Shown here in pieces: positions 36,187 to 45,427 of a DNA stretch of 64,000 bases. The stretch's first letter is position 1; each line of letters opens with the position of its first letter. A program made the position numbers and the translations under genes. The notes beneath the pieces were generated by a model that did no database searches, had not been told where the DNA came from, and saw nothing but the letters and a program-made list of their open reading frames with translations. This DNA is from Bacillus infantis NRRL B-14911 (lineage in GTDB: Bacteria; Bacillota; Bacilli; Bacillales; Cytobacillaceae): assembly GCF_000473245.1 (NCBI RefSeq), contig NC_022524.1:706501-770500 (forward strand), read 5' to 3'.

Positions 36187-36221
36187 AAGTTAATATTAGG
36201 CTGTCATAAGGCTGAGTTTTT

Positions 36222-36287
36222 GGAGCCAGGGGGTCAGGTCCCATGGCTCTTTTAGAAATTGGGCCAAGGGGTCTGTCCCCATGGCCC
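36222..36287. repeat. REP palindromes (2 units)
   Basis: One TCAGG-core and one TCTGT-core hairpin between the convergent lipoprotein and EamA genes. Confidence 0.85.
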
Positions 36288-36315
36288 GGTATTCATTATA
36301 AGGAGCAAGTCCAAA

Positions 36316-37224
36316 TCACGAAACGGATTTGGATTGTATAGACACAGCTTCTATTCGATCTTTAGGTTTTAAATTGCCTGCGACAATGCCAATTAATATG
36401 ATGACAACTCCCAGCCATTGTGAAAAGCTTACAAATTCTGCTAATATAAGTGCCGATAATGTTACAGCTACTGGAAGCTCCGAAGCAGTCAAAATCGTGC
36501 CAAGTCCTGGTCCTATATGGGGCATGCCAATTGAAAAGAAAAGTGGTGGTAAGGCAACACCGAACAAGCCGAGTAATAAACCATACGGGGCTACCCCCAT
36601 TAAGACAGGTAAATCAACTAGAAACAATGGCGGATATACTAAAAGTACGACAATTAAACCACCAGTAGATAAGAAAGCACTTTTCAGAACAGGCGGAGTA
36701 TCTTTTCCGACAGAACTGCTGAGAAAAATGAAAGTCGTAAACGTTAAAGCCGAAAGCAGCCCCCAAGCAGACCCATGCAATGATAGAGCAACTTCGTTAT
36801 TTGCAAGTAAGCCCGCAGCTAGAATCGAGCCTATAATAAGAATCCCAATTGAGATGATCTTCCCTTTTGTTGGTTTCGTCTTATGAAAGACCCACTCGAA
36901 AAGCGTACCAATCCATACAAATTGAAATAAAAAAATGATGGCTAGTGAAGCATTTAGTGTCTGCAGCGCCTGATAATAAAACACACCTGTCAAACCAAAC
37001 GGAATTCCAGATAACAGTAATTTGAGGATTTGATTTAAAGAAATTTTTTGCTTTTTATTAAACATAACCAGCACCCAGGTAAGTAAGACCCCAAATAAAT
37101 ATTGGGCACCCGTTACCTCTGTTACCGAATAATTTGCTGCATAAGCAAGCTTCACAAATGTAGACAACACCCCATAGCAGCATCCACCTAAGAAAACGAT
37201 TAGTGCATAATGCCAAGTTTTCAT
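36316..37224 (-). CDS. EamA/DMT-family transporter
   Basis: A 302-residue protein with ten transmembrane segments arranged as two EamA repeats (about 5-140 and 150-285). Typical residues include the GVLSTFVKLAY start of helix 1 and LILAEFVSFSQWLGVVIILIGI at the end of the second repeat. Such proteins export amino acids, purines or other metabolites. Upstream there is a strong sigma-A promoter and a 120-base leader with a T-tailed hairpin, so expression may be controlled by premature termination. Confidence 0.9.
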   Translation of the reverse strand: MKTWHYALIVFLGGCCYGVLSTFVKLAYAANYSVTEVTGAQYLFGVLLTWVLVMFNKKQKISLNQILKLLLSGIPFGLTGVFYYQALQTLNASLAIIFLFQFVWIGTLFEWVFHKTKPTKGKIISIGILIIGSILAAGLLANNEVALSLHGSAWGLLSALTFTTFIFLSSSVGKDTPPVLKSAFLSTGGLIVVLLVYPPLFLVDLPVLMGVAPYGLLLGLFGVALPPLFFSIGMPHIGPGLGTILTASELPVAVTLSALILAEFVSFSQWLGVVIILIGIVAGNLKPKDRIEAVSIQSKSVS

Positions 37225-37250
37225 TTACTCTGCCCCTTTCTTTACATAAA

Positions 37251-37304
37251 AAAGCCACACAACCGTCAACTGACAATTGTGTGGCGAAAATAGAGCTAGC
37301 TCTA
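37251..37304 (-). promoter_or_regulatory. leader with terminator-like hairpin before the EamA gene
   Basis: Within the transcribed leader, GCCACACAA/TTGTGTGGC (37254-37285) forms a 9-bp stem followed on the minus strand by TTTTTTATG, an intrinsic-terminator layout 27 bases before the start codon. Just before it lies a perfect 14-bp palindrome TAGAGCTAGCTCTA (37291-37304). A GTG-initiated frame runs through both. It does not match a T-box or a riboswitch class recognised by eye. Confidence 0.6.
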
Positions 37305-37350
37305 GAAAAATCCACGTCCTAAATTGGTTTTATTATTCTATTCTTCAAAA

Positions 37351-37379
37351 AGTATAAGAGTAAGGGTGCCTATTGTCAA
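37351..37379 (-). promoter_or_regulatory. sigma-A promoter of the EamA gene
   Basis: TTGACA, a 17-base spacer and TATACT on the minus strand. Transcription should start near 37344. Confidence 0.85.
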
Positions 37380-37561
37380 CGGGTATTTTGGGTGACACTC
37401 TTTAGGAATACTGAAGGTTATTTGTACTAAAAGGTGCTTTAAAATCCAGCTGTCAATAAGGCAGCTGAATCTTATTTAACTAATGGGAGAGTAGTTCAAT
37501 AGGATTTCGCTCCCCACCTTGCTAAAAAACTGTATAATTTAGTAAAAGGGGGAGGGAGTTT

Positions 37562-37801
37562 ATGAGAGACATACTAGGTTATTTCCTTATAGCTCAAGCC
37601 ATTCTCACAGGCGTTATTGTTTATTCAATAAATAGTTTATCTGATTCTATCAAGGCATCTGCTGCTTACGTTGCAACAACAGATAGAGATAAGCAATTAA
37701 GCTGGGGCTCTGATCTAGGGATGCCTGCAATTGCGTTATTTTTGCTAATAGCAGTTGCAGGCTTGGGTATTTTTTTGGTTGTAAATAAAAAGGGAAACTG
37801 A
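37562..37801 (+). CDS. small membrane protein, 79 aa
   Basis: Two hydrophobic segments (about 6-26 and 54-74) around a polar loop with TTDRDKQLSWGSD. Good GGGGGAGGG ribosome binding site before the ATG. No family is recognised. Confidence 0.65.
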   Translation: MRDILGYFLIAQAILTGVIVYSINSLSDSIKASAAYVATTDRDKQLSWGSDLGMPAIALFLLIAVAGLGIFLVVNKKGN

Positions 37802-37979
37802 AATAGAAGAGTGTATTATTCACTAAGGAAAATGCACTTTTTCTACGTTCCTTATTAAACTAATGGGTGATTGATCCAAGAAGGATTATCGCCTTTTTTG
37901 CTGAAAATTACTTAATGGCTAAAACATCTATTTGCTCACGCTGTACCAGGAGATATGATTTTAAAGGGGAGATTAAACA

Positions 37980-38138
37980 GTGGAAGGAGAAAAACAAAAG
38001 AAAGTTCAAAACTTATATAGAAGGATAAAACACCAGAAAAGAGCAGATATAAAAGGCAATGAAATAGGAAGATTTGGAACCCTAGTTATTCTGCTATGGC
38101 TCTTACTTCTTGTATTGAATGCCCTTTTTGATATATAA
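37980..38138 (+). CDS. small membrane protein, 52 aa
   Basis: Begins MEGEKQKKVQNLYRRIKHQK and ends in one hydrophobic segment (TLVILLWLLLLVLNALF). GTG start with GGGGAG 8 bases upstream. A basic cytoplasmic tail with one C-terminal anchor. No family is recognised. Confidence 0.55.
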   Translation: MEGEKQKKVQNLYRRIKHQKRADIKGNEIGRFGTLVILLWLLLLVLNALFDI

Positions 38139-38299
38139 ATTAAAGGTTGGAATAAGGAGCTCACAAGAATGTAAAAGTGGGTTATTAAGTAATGATGGAT
38201 CCAGTTGCCATTAGAAGTTGTTCTTTGCGAGGAAGGGACAGCCTAGTTGAAGAACGCATACGATAATATATCGTGATTTAACTAACAAAGGGTGATGAG

Positions 38300-38683
38300 A
38301 TGAAAAAGGTGCGGTATATACTTGGCATATTAATAATAACTATTGTTGTGTTCATTTTTGCAGGTAAATTACACTACCCCTCTCTTCCAGTTGAGGGTGT
38401 ATCAGCAAATGAAGCTATTGATAAACTAAAAGAATCGGATAGTAAGATAACTGAAATTTCAGTAGATGAGGACTTTATTTGGTATATCACACGTAGTGAA
38501 GATAAAGGTATTTCAATCGCTGATGAATATACTAAACAAATGGTTGCCTCATATGGATGGGAATTTAAAGAAAAAGATGGTGCCGGCCTGTTCTTTGAAA
38601 AAGAAGGAAAGAGGCTAATTGCCACCACTCAAATGTGGACTGAAAATTATGTACTCGTAAAAATTCCTAGTGATTTTAAATGA
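38300..38683 (+). CDS. membrane-anchored hypothetical protein, 127 aa
   Basis: One N-terminal hydrophobic segment (7-22) and an extracellular alpha/beta domain (SVDEDFIWYITRSEDKGISI, MVASYGWEFKEKDGAGLFFE). AAGGGTGATGAG precedes the ATG. The 60 bases before it recur upstream of 39720 next to a truncated frame. No family is recognised. Confidence 0.7.
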   Translation: MKKVRYILGILIITIVVFIFAGKLHYPSLPVEGVSANEAIDKLKESDSKITEISVDEDFIWYITRSEDKGISIADEYTKQMVASYGWEFKEKDGAGLFFEKEGKRLIATTQMWTENYVLVKIPSDFK

Positions 38684-38689
38684 AATTGA

Positions 38690-38920
38690 GGAGCCAGGGG
38701 TGAGCCAGGGGGTCAGGTCCCATGGCTCTTTTTGAAATTGGGCCAAGGGGTCTGTCCCCATGGCTCTTTTGAAATTGGGCCAAGGGGTCTGTCCCCATGG
38801 ATTTTTTTGAAATTGGGCCAAGGGGTCTGTCCCCATGGCTCTTTTGAAATTGGGCCAAGGGGTCTGTCCCCATGGCTTTTTTTTGAAATTGGGCCAGGGG
38901 GTCTGTCCCCATGGCTTTTT
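38690..38920. repeat. tandem REP array (6 units)
   Basis: Five near-identical units start at about 38741, 38778, 38816, 38853 and 38892 (period 37-39), each made of GAAATTGGGCCAAGGGG, TCTGT, CCCCATGGC and a T run. A sixth, TCAGG-core unit precedes them. This is the most regular REP block in the window. Confidence 0.92.
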
Positions 38921-39028
38921 AAGAATTATTTAAGAACTACATAAGGATTCATTTAGATTTGCTCCTTATAATGAGTGCATATTAGCCGATAAGGCTATAA
39001 AAACTTATGATTAGAAGGAGTTTTTTGC

Positions 39029-39550
39029 ATGGCAAAGAAAGTAGGGTATTATACGGTTTTATCCCACCTTTGGATTCAGTGGATTATTTTGGGGAGCATT
39101 TTGCTTAATACGTTTATGGTGTATCCAAATATTTTTCATAACGTACCATTTTCATTGGAGCAGTCCATGGACTGGATGGCAGTTGCTAGTCCACATACTT
39201 ATTTTCCGCCTTTGGGCTTTGTAAGTATACTGACCGGCGTTTTGGCAGGAATTTTTGTGCGGAAAGTGAAATCTGCAAGAAAGTGGGTGCTCCTCAGCCT
39301 GCTGGCAATCATATTAGAAGGGGCAGCTTCCATTCTTTTTGAATGGCCGCGGAATGAAATCATGTTTATTGAAGGTGCGGACCTCCATTCAATAGAATTC
39401 CTTGGGCAAACGGTGAAGGAATTTAAAATTGTCCATTGGTTTAGGGTTATATGTAATATTCTTGGTTCACTGTTCATCTTCACAGGGTTTATTAAGCTTG
39501 ATCGATTCTTGACAGCAGATAAAGGCTATCAAGGGGAAGTTAGTAATTAA
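39029..39550 (+). CDS. four-pass membrane protein, 173 aa
   Basis: Hydrophobic segments at about 14-33, 60-78, 85-103 and 137-157. ATG with AAGGAG upstream. Residues such as HWFRVICNILGSLFIF near the last helix recall DUF1772-type membrane proteins, but the match is weak. A terminator hairpin follows 60 bases later. Confidence 0.65.
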   Translation: MAKKVGYYTVLSHLWIQWIILGSILLNTFMVYPNIFHNVPFSLEQSMDWMAVASPHTYFPPLGFVSILTGVLAGIFVRKVKSARKWVLLSLLAIILEGAASILFEWPRNEIMFIEGADLHSIEFLGQTVKEFKIVHWFRVICNILGSLFIFTGFIKLDRFLTADKGYQGEVSN

Positions 39551-39609
39551 GAATATCGAGATGTTGTTTCTGTCTATTGTAATATAAACTATAGGTGCTT
39601 ATGTCCAAA

Positions 39610-39641
39610 AACAGCTGCCAATTCTAGGCGGCTGTTTTTTT
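39610..39641 (+). terminator. intrinsic terminator
   Basis: Stem AACAGCTGCC/GGCGGCTGTT, with one wobble, and an eight-T run. Confidence 0.85.
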
Positions 39642-39660
39642 AAAAATAAAAGGGCAGTTC

Positions 39661-39745
39661 AGTTGAAGAAGGGATACGGTAATATATCGTGATTAAAATT
39701 AATAAAGGGTGATGAGATGGGATATTCCCAGACCCCAAAAGAATA
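39661..39745 (+). pseudogene. duplicated leader with truncated frame
   Basis: Repeats the upstream region of the gene at 38300 (AATATATCGTGATT, AAAGGGTGATGAGATG) but the frame stops after eight codons (MGYSQTPKE). The remaining bases to 39850 contain nothing recognisable. Confidence 0.55.
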
Positions 39746-39850
39746 AGCTTCAGAAAAAAGGCGACGAAGAAGTACAAAAAGTATTATGAATGAACAACCT
39801 GAAAAGGAACATATTAAAATTAGTAAAGTTTTAAAAAAAATCAAAACCTG

Positions 39851-39879
39851 TTGCATATATAAGTGAATTATTATATATT
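39851..39879 (+). promoter_or_regulatory. ars promoter with ArsR operator-like inverted repeat
   Basis: TTGCAT, a 17-base spacer and TATATT form a sigma-A promoter. ATATATAA (39855-39862) and TTATATAT (39871-39878) are a perfect inverted repeat spaced by 8 bases, lying between the -35 and -10 boxes, as expected for an ArsR/SmtB repressor site. Confidence 0.7.
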
Positions 39880-39908
39880 GATATCGTAAAGCGGGAGGTG
39901 AATAGACG

Positions 39909-40253
39909 TTGAAAGTGTCCACAGTTGAAGTTGAAAAAGCTGCCAGCATCTTAAAATTATTGGGTGATAAAACGCGGTTAACTATGCTGAAGATCCTGGA
40001 TAATAATGATTGCTGCGTTTGTGAATTTGTTGAGATTTTTAAAATGAGCCAGCCTGCCATCAGCCAGCATATCCGAAAGCTAAAGGATGCAGATGTGGTA
40101 AGGGAGGCCAGGAGAGGCCAGTGGATCATTTATTCTCTGAACAAAGCGAGCGACTACTACCCGCTGGTGAAGGATGTACTGGATCACCTTCCGAGTCAGG
40201 ATTATAAATTGAAAGAACTTGAAGAACAGGGATTAAGAATTTCTTGTGAGTAA
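39909..40253 (+). CDS. arsR: arsenic-responsive repressor
   Basis: A 114-residue winged-helix repressor of the ArsR/SmtB family. The DCCVCEFVEIFKMSQPAISQ stretch holds the C-V-C arsenite/antimonite binding motif in the alpha3 helix and the start of the recognition helix. It should release the ars promoter when trivalent arsenic binds. TTG start with GGAGGTG 9 bases upstream. It is the first gene of arsR-arsB-arsC. Confidence 0.92.
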   Translation: MKVSTVEVEKAASILKLLGDKTRLTMLKILDNNDCCVCEFVEIFKMSQPAISQHIRKLKDADVVREARRGQWIIYSLNKASDYYPLVKDVLDHLPSQDYKLKELEEQGLRISCE

Positions 40254-40270
40254 GAGGGGGGTAGCATGTT

Positions 40271-41566
40271 TTGACTCAAATAATTTTGGCATCATTGATA
40301 TTCCTGGCAACCCTCATATTGGTAATATGGCAGCCGAAAGGATTATCGATTGGCTGGTCTGCATGTGGGGGCGCTATTCTTGCCTTGATTGTAGGAGTAG
40401 TTGACTTCAATGATGTGATTGATGTGACATCCATTGTCTGGAATGCAACGCTTGCTTTCATTGCAATCATTATTATTTCGCTGATTCTGGACGAAATTGG
40501 ATTTTTTGAATGGGCAGCTCTGCATATGGCAAGAGCAGCAAAAGGAAGCGGAGTAAGAATGTTTGTTTATGTTTCCATTTTGGGTGCTTTGGTTGCAGCA
40601 TTTTTCGCTAATGACGGAGCCGCATTGATTCTGACACCCATTGTTCTTGCAATGGTCAGAAACTTGAAGTTTGATGAAAAAATGGTTTTTCCTTTCATCA
40701 TTGCGAGCGGATTTATTGCCGATACAACATCATTGCCGCTGGTAGTCAGCAACCTTGTTAATATCGTTTCGGCTGACTTTTTTGGAATCGGGTTTGTGGA
40801 GTTTGCATCCAGAATGATTATTCCAAACTTCTTTTCACTCGCAGCAAGCATCATTGTCCTGTACTTATACTTTAGAAAAAGCATACCGAAGAACTATGAT
40901 TTATCCCATCTGAAGGAACCTTCCGCAGCGGTTAGGGACAGCAAGATGTTCCGGCTGTCATGGCTTGTACTGGCAATCTTGTTAATTGGCTACTTTGCAA
41001 GTGAATTCATTGGATTGCCTGTTTCAATCATTGCCGGTGTCGTTGCCATCTTTTTCTTATTAATGGCACGCAGGAGTCCAGCCGTGAATACCCGCACAGT
41101 CATTAAAGGGGCACCTTGGGCAATTGTGTTTTTCTCCATCGGAATGTATGTAGTGGTATACGGGCTGAGAAACGTAGGCCTTACCAATGTGCTGGCCGAT
41201 GTGATTCAAATGACAGCTGACCAGGGGCTGTTTGCGGCAACCATCGGGATGGGCTTCATTGCAGCCATTCTTTCATCTGTGATGAATAATATGCCAACCG
41301 TTATGATTGACGCACTGGCCATTGCTGACACGGATACCAGTGGAGTGATCCGGGAAGCACTGATTTATGCCAATGTCATTGGATCTGATCTGGGGCCGAA
41401 GATTACACCTATCGGATCTCTGGCAACCCTGCTGTGGCTGCATGTATTGTCTCTAAAAGGAGTAAAAATCTCCTGGGGAACCTATTTCAAGACTGGAATT
41501 GTTCTAACCATTCCAACATTGTTCATCACATTAGTTGGTTTATATATTTGGTTGCTGATCATCTAA
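40271..41566 (+). CDS. arsB: arsenite efflux permease
   Basis: A 431-residue transporter with about 12 membrane segments, normal for ArsB. It exports arsenite (and antimonite) using the proton gradient. Conserved parts include [39 protein letters not shown] and [17 protein letters not shown] start 18 bases after arsR with GAGGGGGG upstream. Confidence 0.93.
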   Translation: MTQIILASLIFLATLILVIWQPKGLSIGWSACGGAILALIVGVVDFNDVIDVTSIVWNATLAFIAIIIISLILDEIGFFEWAALHMARAAKGSGVRMFVYVSILGALVAAFFANDGAALILTPIVLAMVRNLKFDEKMVFPFIIASGFIADTTSLPLVVSNLVNIVSADFFGIGFVEFASRMIIPNFFSLAASIIVLYLYFRKSIPKNYDLSHLKEPSAAVRDSKMFRLSWLVLAILLIGYFASEFIGLPVSIIAGVVAIFFLLMARRSPAVNTRTVIKGAPWAIVFFSIGMYVVVYGLRNVGLTNVLADVIQMTADQGLFAATIGMGFIAAILSSVMNNMPTVMIDALAIADTDTSGVIREALIYANVIGSDLGPKITPIGSLATLLWLHVLSLKGVKISWGTYFKTGIVLTIPTLFITLVGLYIWLLII

Positions 41567-41594
41567 AAAACTTACCTAAAAGGAGAATCTCAAC

Positions 41595-42014
41595 ATGACT
41601 AAAAAAACAATCTACTTTCTATGCACAGGAAACTCTTGCCGCAGCCAAATGGCAGAAGGATGGGCTAAGCAGCATTTGAGTGATGAGTGGAATGTATACA
41701 GTGCAGGAATTGAAGCACATGGTTTAAATCCTAATGCTGTAAAGGCCATGAAGGAAGCCGGCATCGACATCTCCAATCAGACTTCTGATATCATTGACAC
41801 TGAAATTTTAAACAATGCGGACCTGGTTGTAACACTTTGCGGTGATGCAGCTGACAAGTGCCCGATGACTCCTCCTCATGTAAAACGCGAACACTGGGGA
41901 TTTGACGATCCAGCCAAAGCAGAAGGAACAGAAGAAGAAAAATGGGCCTTCTTCCAGCGTGTACGCGACGAAATCGGCGACCGCATCAAAACTTTTGCCG
42001 AAACTGGCAAGTAA
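41595..42014 (+). CDS. arsC: arsenate reductase, thioredoxin-coupled
   Basis: A 139-residue low-molecular-weight phosphatase-like enzyme that reduces arsenate to arsenite for export by ArsB. Catalytic loop CTGNSCRSQ (Cys11) and the relay pair in [12 protein letters not shown] (Cys83 and Cys90 region) are intact. AAAGGAG precedes the ATG. A strong terminator follows. Confidence 0.95.
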   Translation: MTKKTIYFLCTGNSCRSQMAEGWAKQHLSDEWNVYSAGIEAHGLNPNAVKAMKEAGIDISNQTSDIIDTEILNNADLVVTLCGDAADKCPMTPPHVKREHWGFDDPAKAEGTEEEKWAFFQRVRDEIGDRIKTFAETGK

Positions 42015-42021
42015 AAAGAAA

Positions 42022-42056
42022 ATAGCCAAGAGAAATTACTCTCTTGGCTATCCTTT
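42022..42056 (+). terminator. terminator of the ars operon
   Basis: Perfect 11-bp stem ATAGCCAAGAG/CTCTTGGCTAT with an 8-base loop, then CCTTTT. Confidence 0.8.
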
Positions 42057-42094
42057 TACCCTTCATATAAGTACATGCTTATTTTATTAAAATG

Positions 42095-42779
<685 letters not shown>

Positions 42780-42780
42780 T

Positions 42781-42847
42781 GAAGCCAGGGGGTCTGTCCC
42801 CTTGGCTCTATTTTGAAGCCTGGGGGACAGACCCCTTGGCTCTTTTT
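42781..42847. repeat. REP palindromes (2 units)
   Basis: One unit of each core orientation between convergent genes. Confidence 0.85.
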
Positions 42848-42936
42848 GCTTTTTCCTGCAGCTCTATACACCCTCGGTGAGAGACAAATATTACAAAAGT
42901 AGAGGCACTCTTATTCCTAAAGCTGCTTTCCTATGA

Positions 42937-43518
42937 TTACTCTTCCTCATAAACATATCGGAACCCATTATCAATCAACCCCTGCAAATACTCATCAAAG
43001 CAATTAGCAATCACTTTGAATTCGTCCGGGTCGTGCAGAAAGCGGATGATTTGGCCGGAGACTCCTTGGTCAGTGGGATTGAAGTCAATGTAAAGACTGG
43101 ATGTTCCGCCATTATTCATACAATCCGAAAAGTGGAGATAGGTGCCAGGGAGAAGGCTTTCTGGATTGATTTTTGGGTCGACGCCCTCTTCTTCGTATTC
43201 GGACAGATAGGAGATGTCCACCTCTTCTTTTGAGCTTTCAAGCATCTGCTGAGTGGAAAGCAGATAGTAGGGATATGTCCCGTCTTCAACATCGGATCCT
43301 AGAATGCAAATGGCAATTTGGTCCTCGCCATATTTTCTGAAGTACGTGCCATCGATATTTTTGAGGAGATTTAAGAGTGATTCCGGGCAGTTTGGATAGT
43401 GTAATTGAAGTGTGGTGAGGTACTCTTTGGCAGCACCTGATGCTCTATGCAGTTCCTCTAACTCTTCTGGTGATAGATGTTCCTTCAGGCCTTTTAAGAA
43501 GTTGTTGACCAATTCCAT
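42937..43518 (-). CDS. SMI1/KNR4-family protein
   Basis: A 193-residue protein with the SMI1/KNR4 fold: YPNCPESLLNLLKNIDGTYF, then the WG-like IAICILG strand and PGTYLHFSDCM. These proteins are often immunity factors of polymorphic toxins but also occur alone, as here; no toxin gene is adjacent. GGGAAG precedes the ATG. Confidence 0.8.
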   Translation of the reverse strand: MELVNNFLKGLKEHLSPEELEELHRASGAAKEYLTTLQLHYPNCPESLLNLLKNIDGTYFRKYGEDQIAICILGSDVEDGTYPYYLLSTQQMLESSKEEVDISYLSEYEEEGVDPKINPESLLPGTYLHFSDCMNNGGTSSLYIDFNPTDQGVSGQIIRFLHDPDEFKVIANCFDEYLQGLIDNGFRYVYEEE

Positions 43519-43621
43519 TCTTACTTCCCCCTAAGAATTTTTTTGTAAGTGAAATGAGGTTGATAGGGTGATATTAGCATATATTTCCTAGAAAGTGGGT
43601 GGGAATGTTGCAATCGCGAAA

Positions 43622-43722
43622 AGAGCCAGGGGGTCTGACCCTGTGCTTACATGACCAGAGCCAGGGGGACAGGTCCCTTGGCTCTTTTTTATAACGGGCC
43701 AAGGGGTCTGACCCTGTGGCTT
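43622..43722. repeat. REP palindromes (3 units)
   Basis: Three hairpins, the first degenerate. The rest of 43519-43906 shows nothing else. Confidence 0.8.
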
Positions 43723-43906
43723 AATTAACTCTTTAACCGATTGGATTTTAACCTTTTCGTTTGTTAATAACTGGTATCCGATATGTTTTCCTAAACTTAG
43801 AGACAGGCTAGTGAGTAAGAAAATACATTAGCTCCTAGAGGATATGGATATTAGCATATAGTATCGGAAAGGATAAGTGTAGATTTAGGGTAGGGGTTGA
43901 AAAGGC

Positions 43907-44449
43907 ATGAAACCATCATATGAAGATGTTAAAGAAGCTAGAGAATTATTGAAAGAAGTGGCTTTTAAACATTGGATCCAAGATGATTTATTCACTTGGA
44001 AATGGTGGGTATTACTCGCAGCCACAATTATCCCATGGATATTATGGCTTAGCTTTCGCGATAAAAAGAGAACATTTGAAATTTTAAGCTATGGACTCAT
44101 CTGGGCAGCTGCGGCTTCGCTTTTTGATGTCATTGGCGGAGAATTGATCCTATGGGGATACCCAGACAAATTGTTGCCGATGGTCCCTCCTTTGTTTCCG
44201 GCAGATATTACAGTCATTCCTGTTTTATTTATGTTTATTTACCAGCTTTCTAAAAGGTATTATAGTTATTTTATTCTGTCTGTGCTGGGGTCGGCATTGT
44301 TTGCTTATGTTTTTGAGCCCCTATTTGTTAAAGGAGGAATGTTTATTTTACATAACTGGACACATACAAAGTCCTTCTCAGGATTTTTTCTACTATCTCA
44401 GATTGTGTATGTGATAATAGCCAGACTGAAATCGAGTATACAGCCTTGA
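43907..44449 (+). CDS. CBO0543-like membrane protein
   Basis: A 180-residue protein with about five membrane segments. The start KEVAFKHWIQDDLFTWKWWVLLA and the middle DVIGGELILWGYPDKLLPMVP are typical of the CBO0543 family of Firmicute membrane proteins, whose function is unknown. No operon partner. The following 44450-44746 contains only an imperfect hairpin near 44687-44725. Confidence 0.8.
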   Translation: MKPSYEDVKEARELLKEVAFKHWIQDDLFTWKWWVLLAATIIPWILWLSFRDKKRTFEILSYGLIWAAAASLFDVIGGELILWGYPDKLLPMVPPLFPADITVIPVLFMFIYQLSKRYYSYFILSVLGSALFAYVFEPLFVKGGMFILHNWTHTKSFSGFFLLSQIVYVIIARLKSSIQP

Positions 44450-44746
44450 ATTGTTTCCAAGTGTTTATTATTAAACTGAATATGTCTCCGAATTCCGAAT
44501 AGGAGACAATGTTGCAGATCAGCTGCCAAAATAGGCAGATGTTCTATTTGAAAAGAGACGGTATTTCTGTAATTAGTTTAATCTGTGGAAGATTGTATTG
44601 AACAAATAGGTGCTTTAGCAAGATTTATCCACTACAGGAACATTAGGAATTAATCCATATAGTTAACGTGACTTTGAATAAACTCTGCCTAATTCCTCGG
44701 TAAAAATAAGGAGGATTAGGCTTCTTTGCAGCAAACCCTTCAGAAG

Positions 44747-45217
44747 TTAAAGGGTCAGCCCCTTTTTCTTAGCATCCTCATCCAGCCCTGTGCCAATTGC
44801 TATACCAATACACATTCCCAGCGGCAGGCCCAGTACCAGATTATCAAATACAACAAGGCCAATTGCTGTACCAATACTTATGCCAATGGACATATATAAT
44901 GCCAGATAATACCCTTGCGTTACCAGTTTGTGCTGTTTCTGCAGATGGGAGCTAATGGTGCCAATTAGTTTTTTATGATGTTTAACCTCACCTTCTGTAA
45001 GATGTTCTGCTTTGCTTTTTAGACGGATCAGGTGATTTTCTAAACCTAAAAAAAGCTGATCACATTTTTCGCAATCTGATGAAAAGGAACTTAGCCTTTG
45101 TATGATTCTTTTGCATTTATCCAATTCAAGCTTCGCAGCCGTTTTTTCATCAGCTTTTTGTCTGATTTCTTCGAGAAAATTGTTAAGTTCATCAACCCGC
45201 TGATTATCCATATTCAC
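44747..45217 (-). CDS. coiled-coil protein with two C-terminal membrane segments
   Basis: A 156-residue protein: charged coiled coil (about 1-95), then two Gly-rich membrane segments (YYLALYMSIGISIGTAIGLVV and LVLGLPLGMCIGIAIGTGL). GGAGGG precedes the ATG. No family is recognised. Confidence 0.7.
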   Translation of the reverse strand: MNMDNQRVDELNNFLEEIRQKADEKTAAKLELDKCKRIIQRLSSFSSDCEKCDQLFLGLENHLIRLKSKAEHLTEGEVKHHKKLIGTISSHLQKQHKLVTQGYYLALYMSIGISIGTAIGLVVFDNLVLGLPLGMCIGIAIGTGLDEDAKKKGLTL

Positions 45218-45278
45218 CCTCCGGAGAATGTTATTATCTTTATTTACGTTTTACTGAGGGTATAGTTTCAATTTTCTG

Positions 45279-45346
45279 ATGAGCCAAGGGGACAGACCCC
45301 TTGGCTCTTTTTGAGGCTGAGCCAGGGGGTCTGTCCCCCTGGCTCG
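45279..45346. repeat. REP palindromes (2 units)
   Basis: One unit of each orientation, 80 bases before the kinase start. Confidence 0.85.
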
Positions 45347-45427
45347 AAAAAAAAGACAATAATACCCAAAATGTGTGAGTTCTTGTTAAAATATAAGTAC
45401 ATTGAACAGAAGGCGAATGGTGCCCAG

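Noticed and set aside
38690-38920. CRISPR-like regular repeats
   Set aside because: Spacers are themselves nearly identical, units are palindromic and T-tailed, and no cas genes are present; this is a REP array.
38615-38944. Open frames rich in GVCPHGS, GTDPLAQF and SVPLAH repeats
   Set aside because: They are translations of REP hairpins in various frames, also at 45240, 52995, 54624 and 62242. They have no ribosome binding sites.
42937-43518. Immunity protein of a polymorphic toxin
   Set aside because: The SMI1/KNR4 fold allows it, but no toxin, secretion or repeat genes are adjacent.
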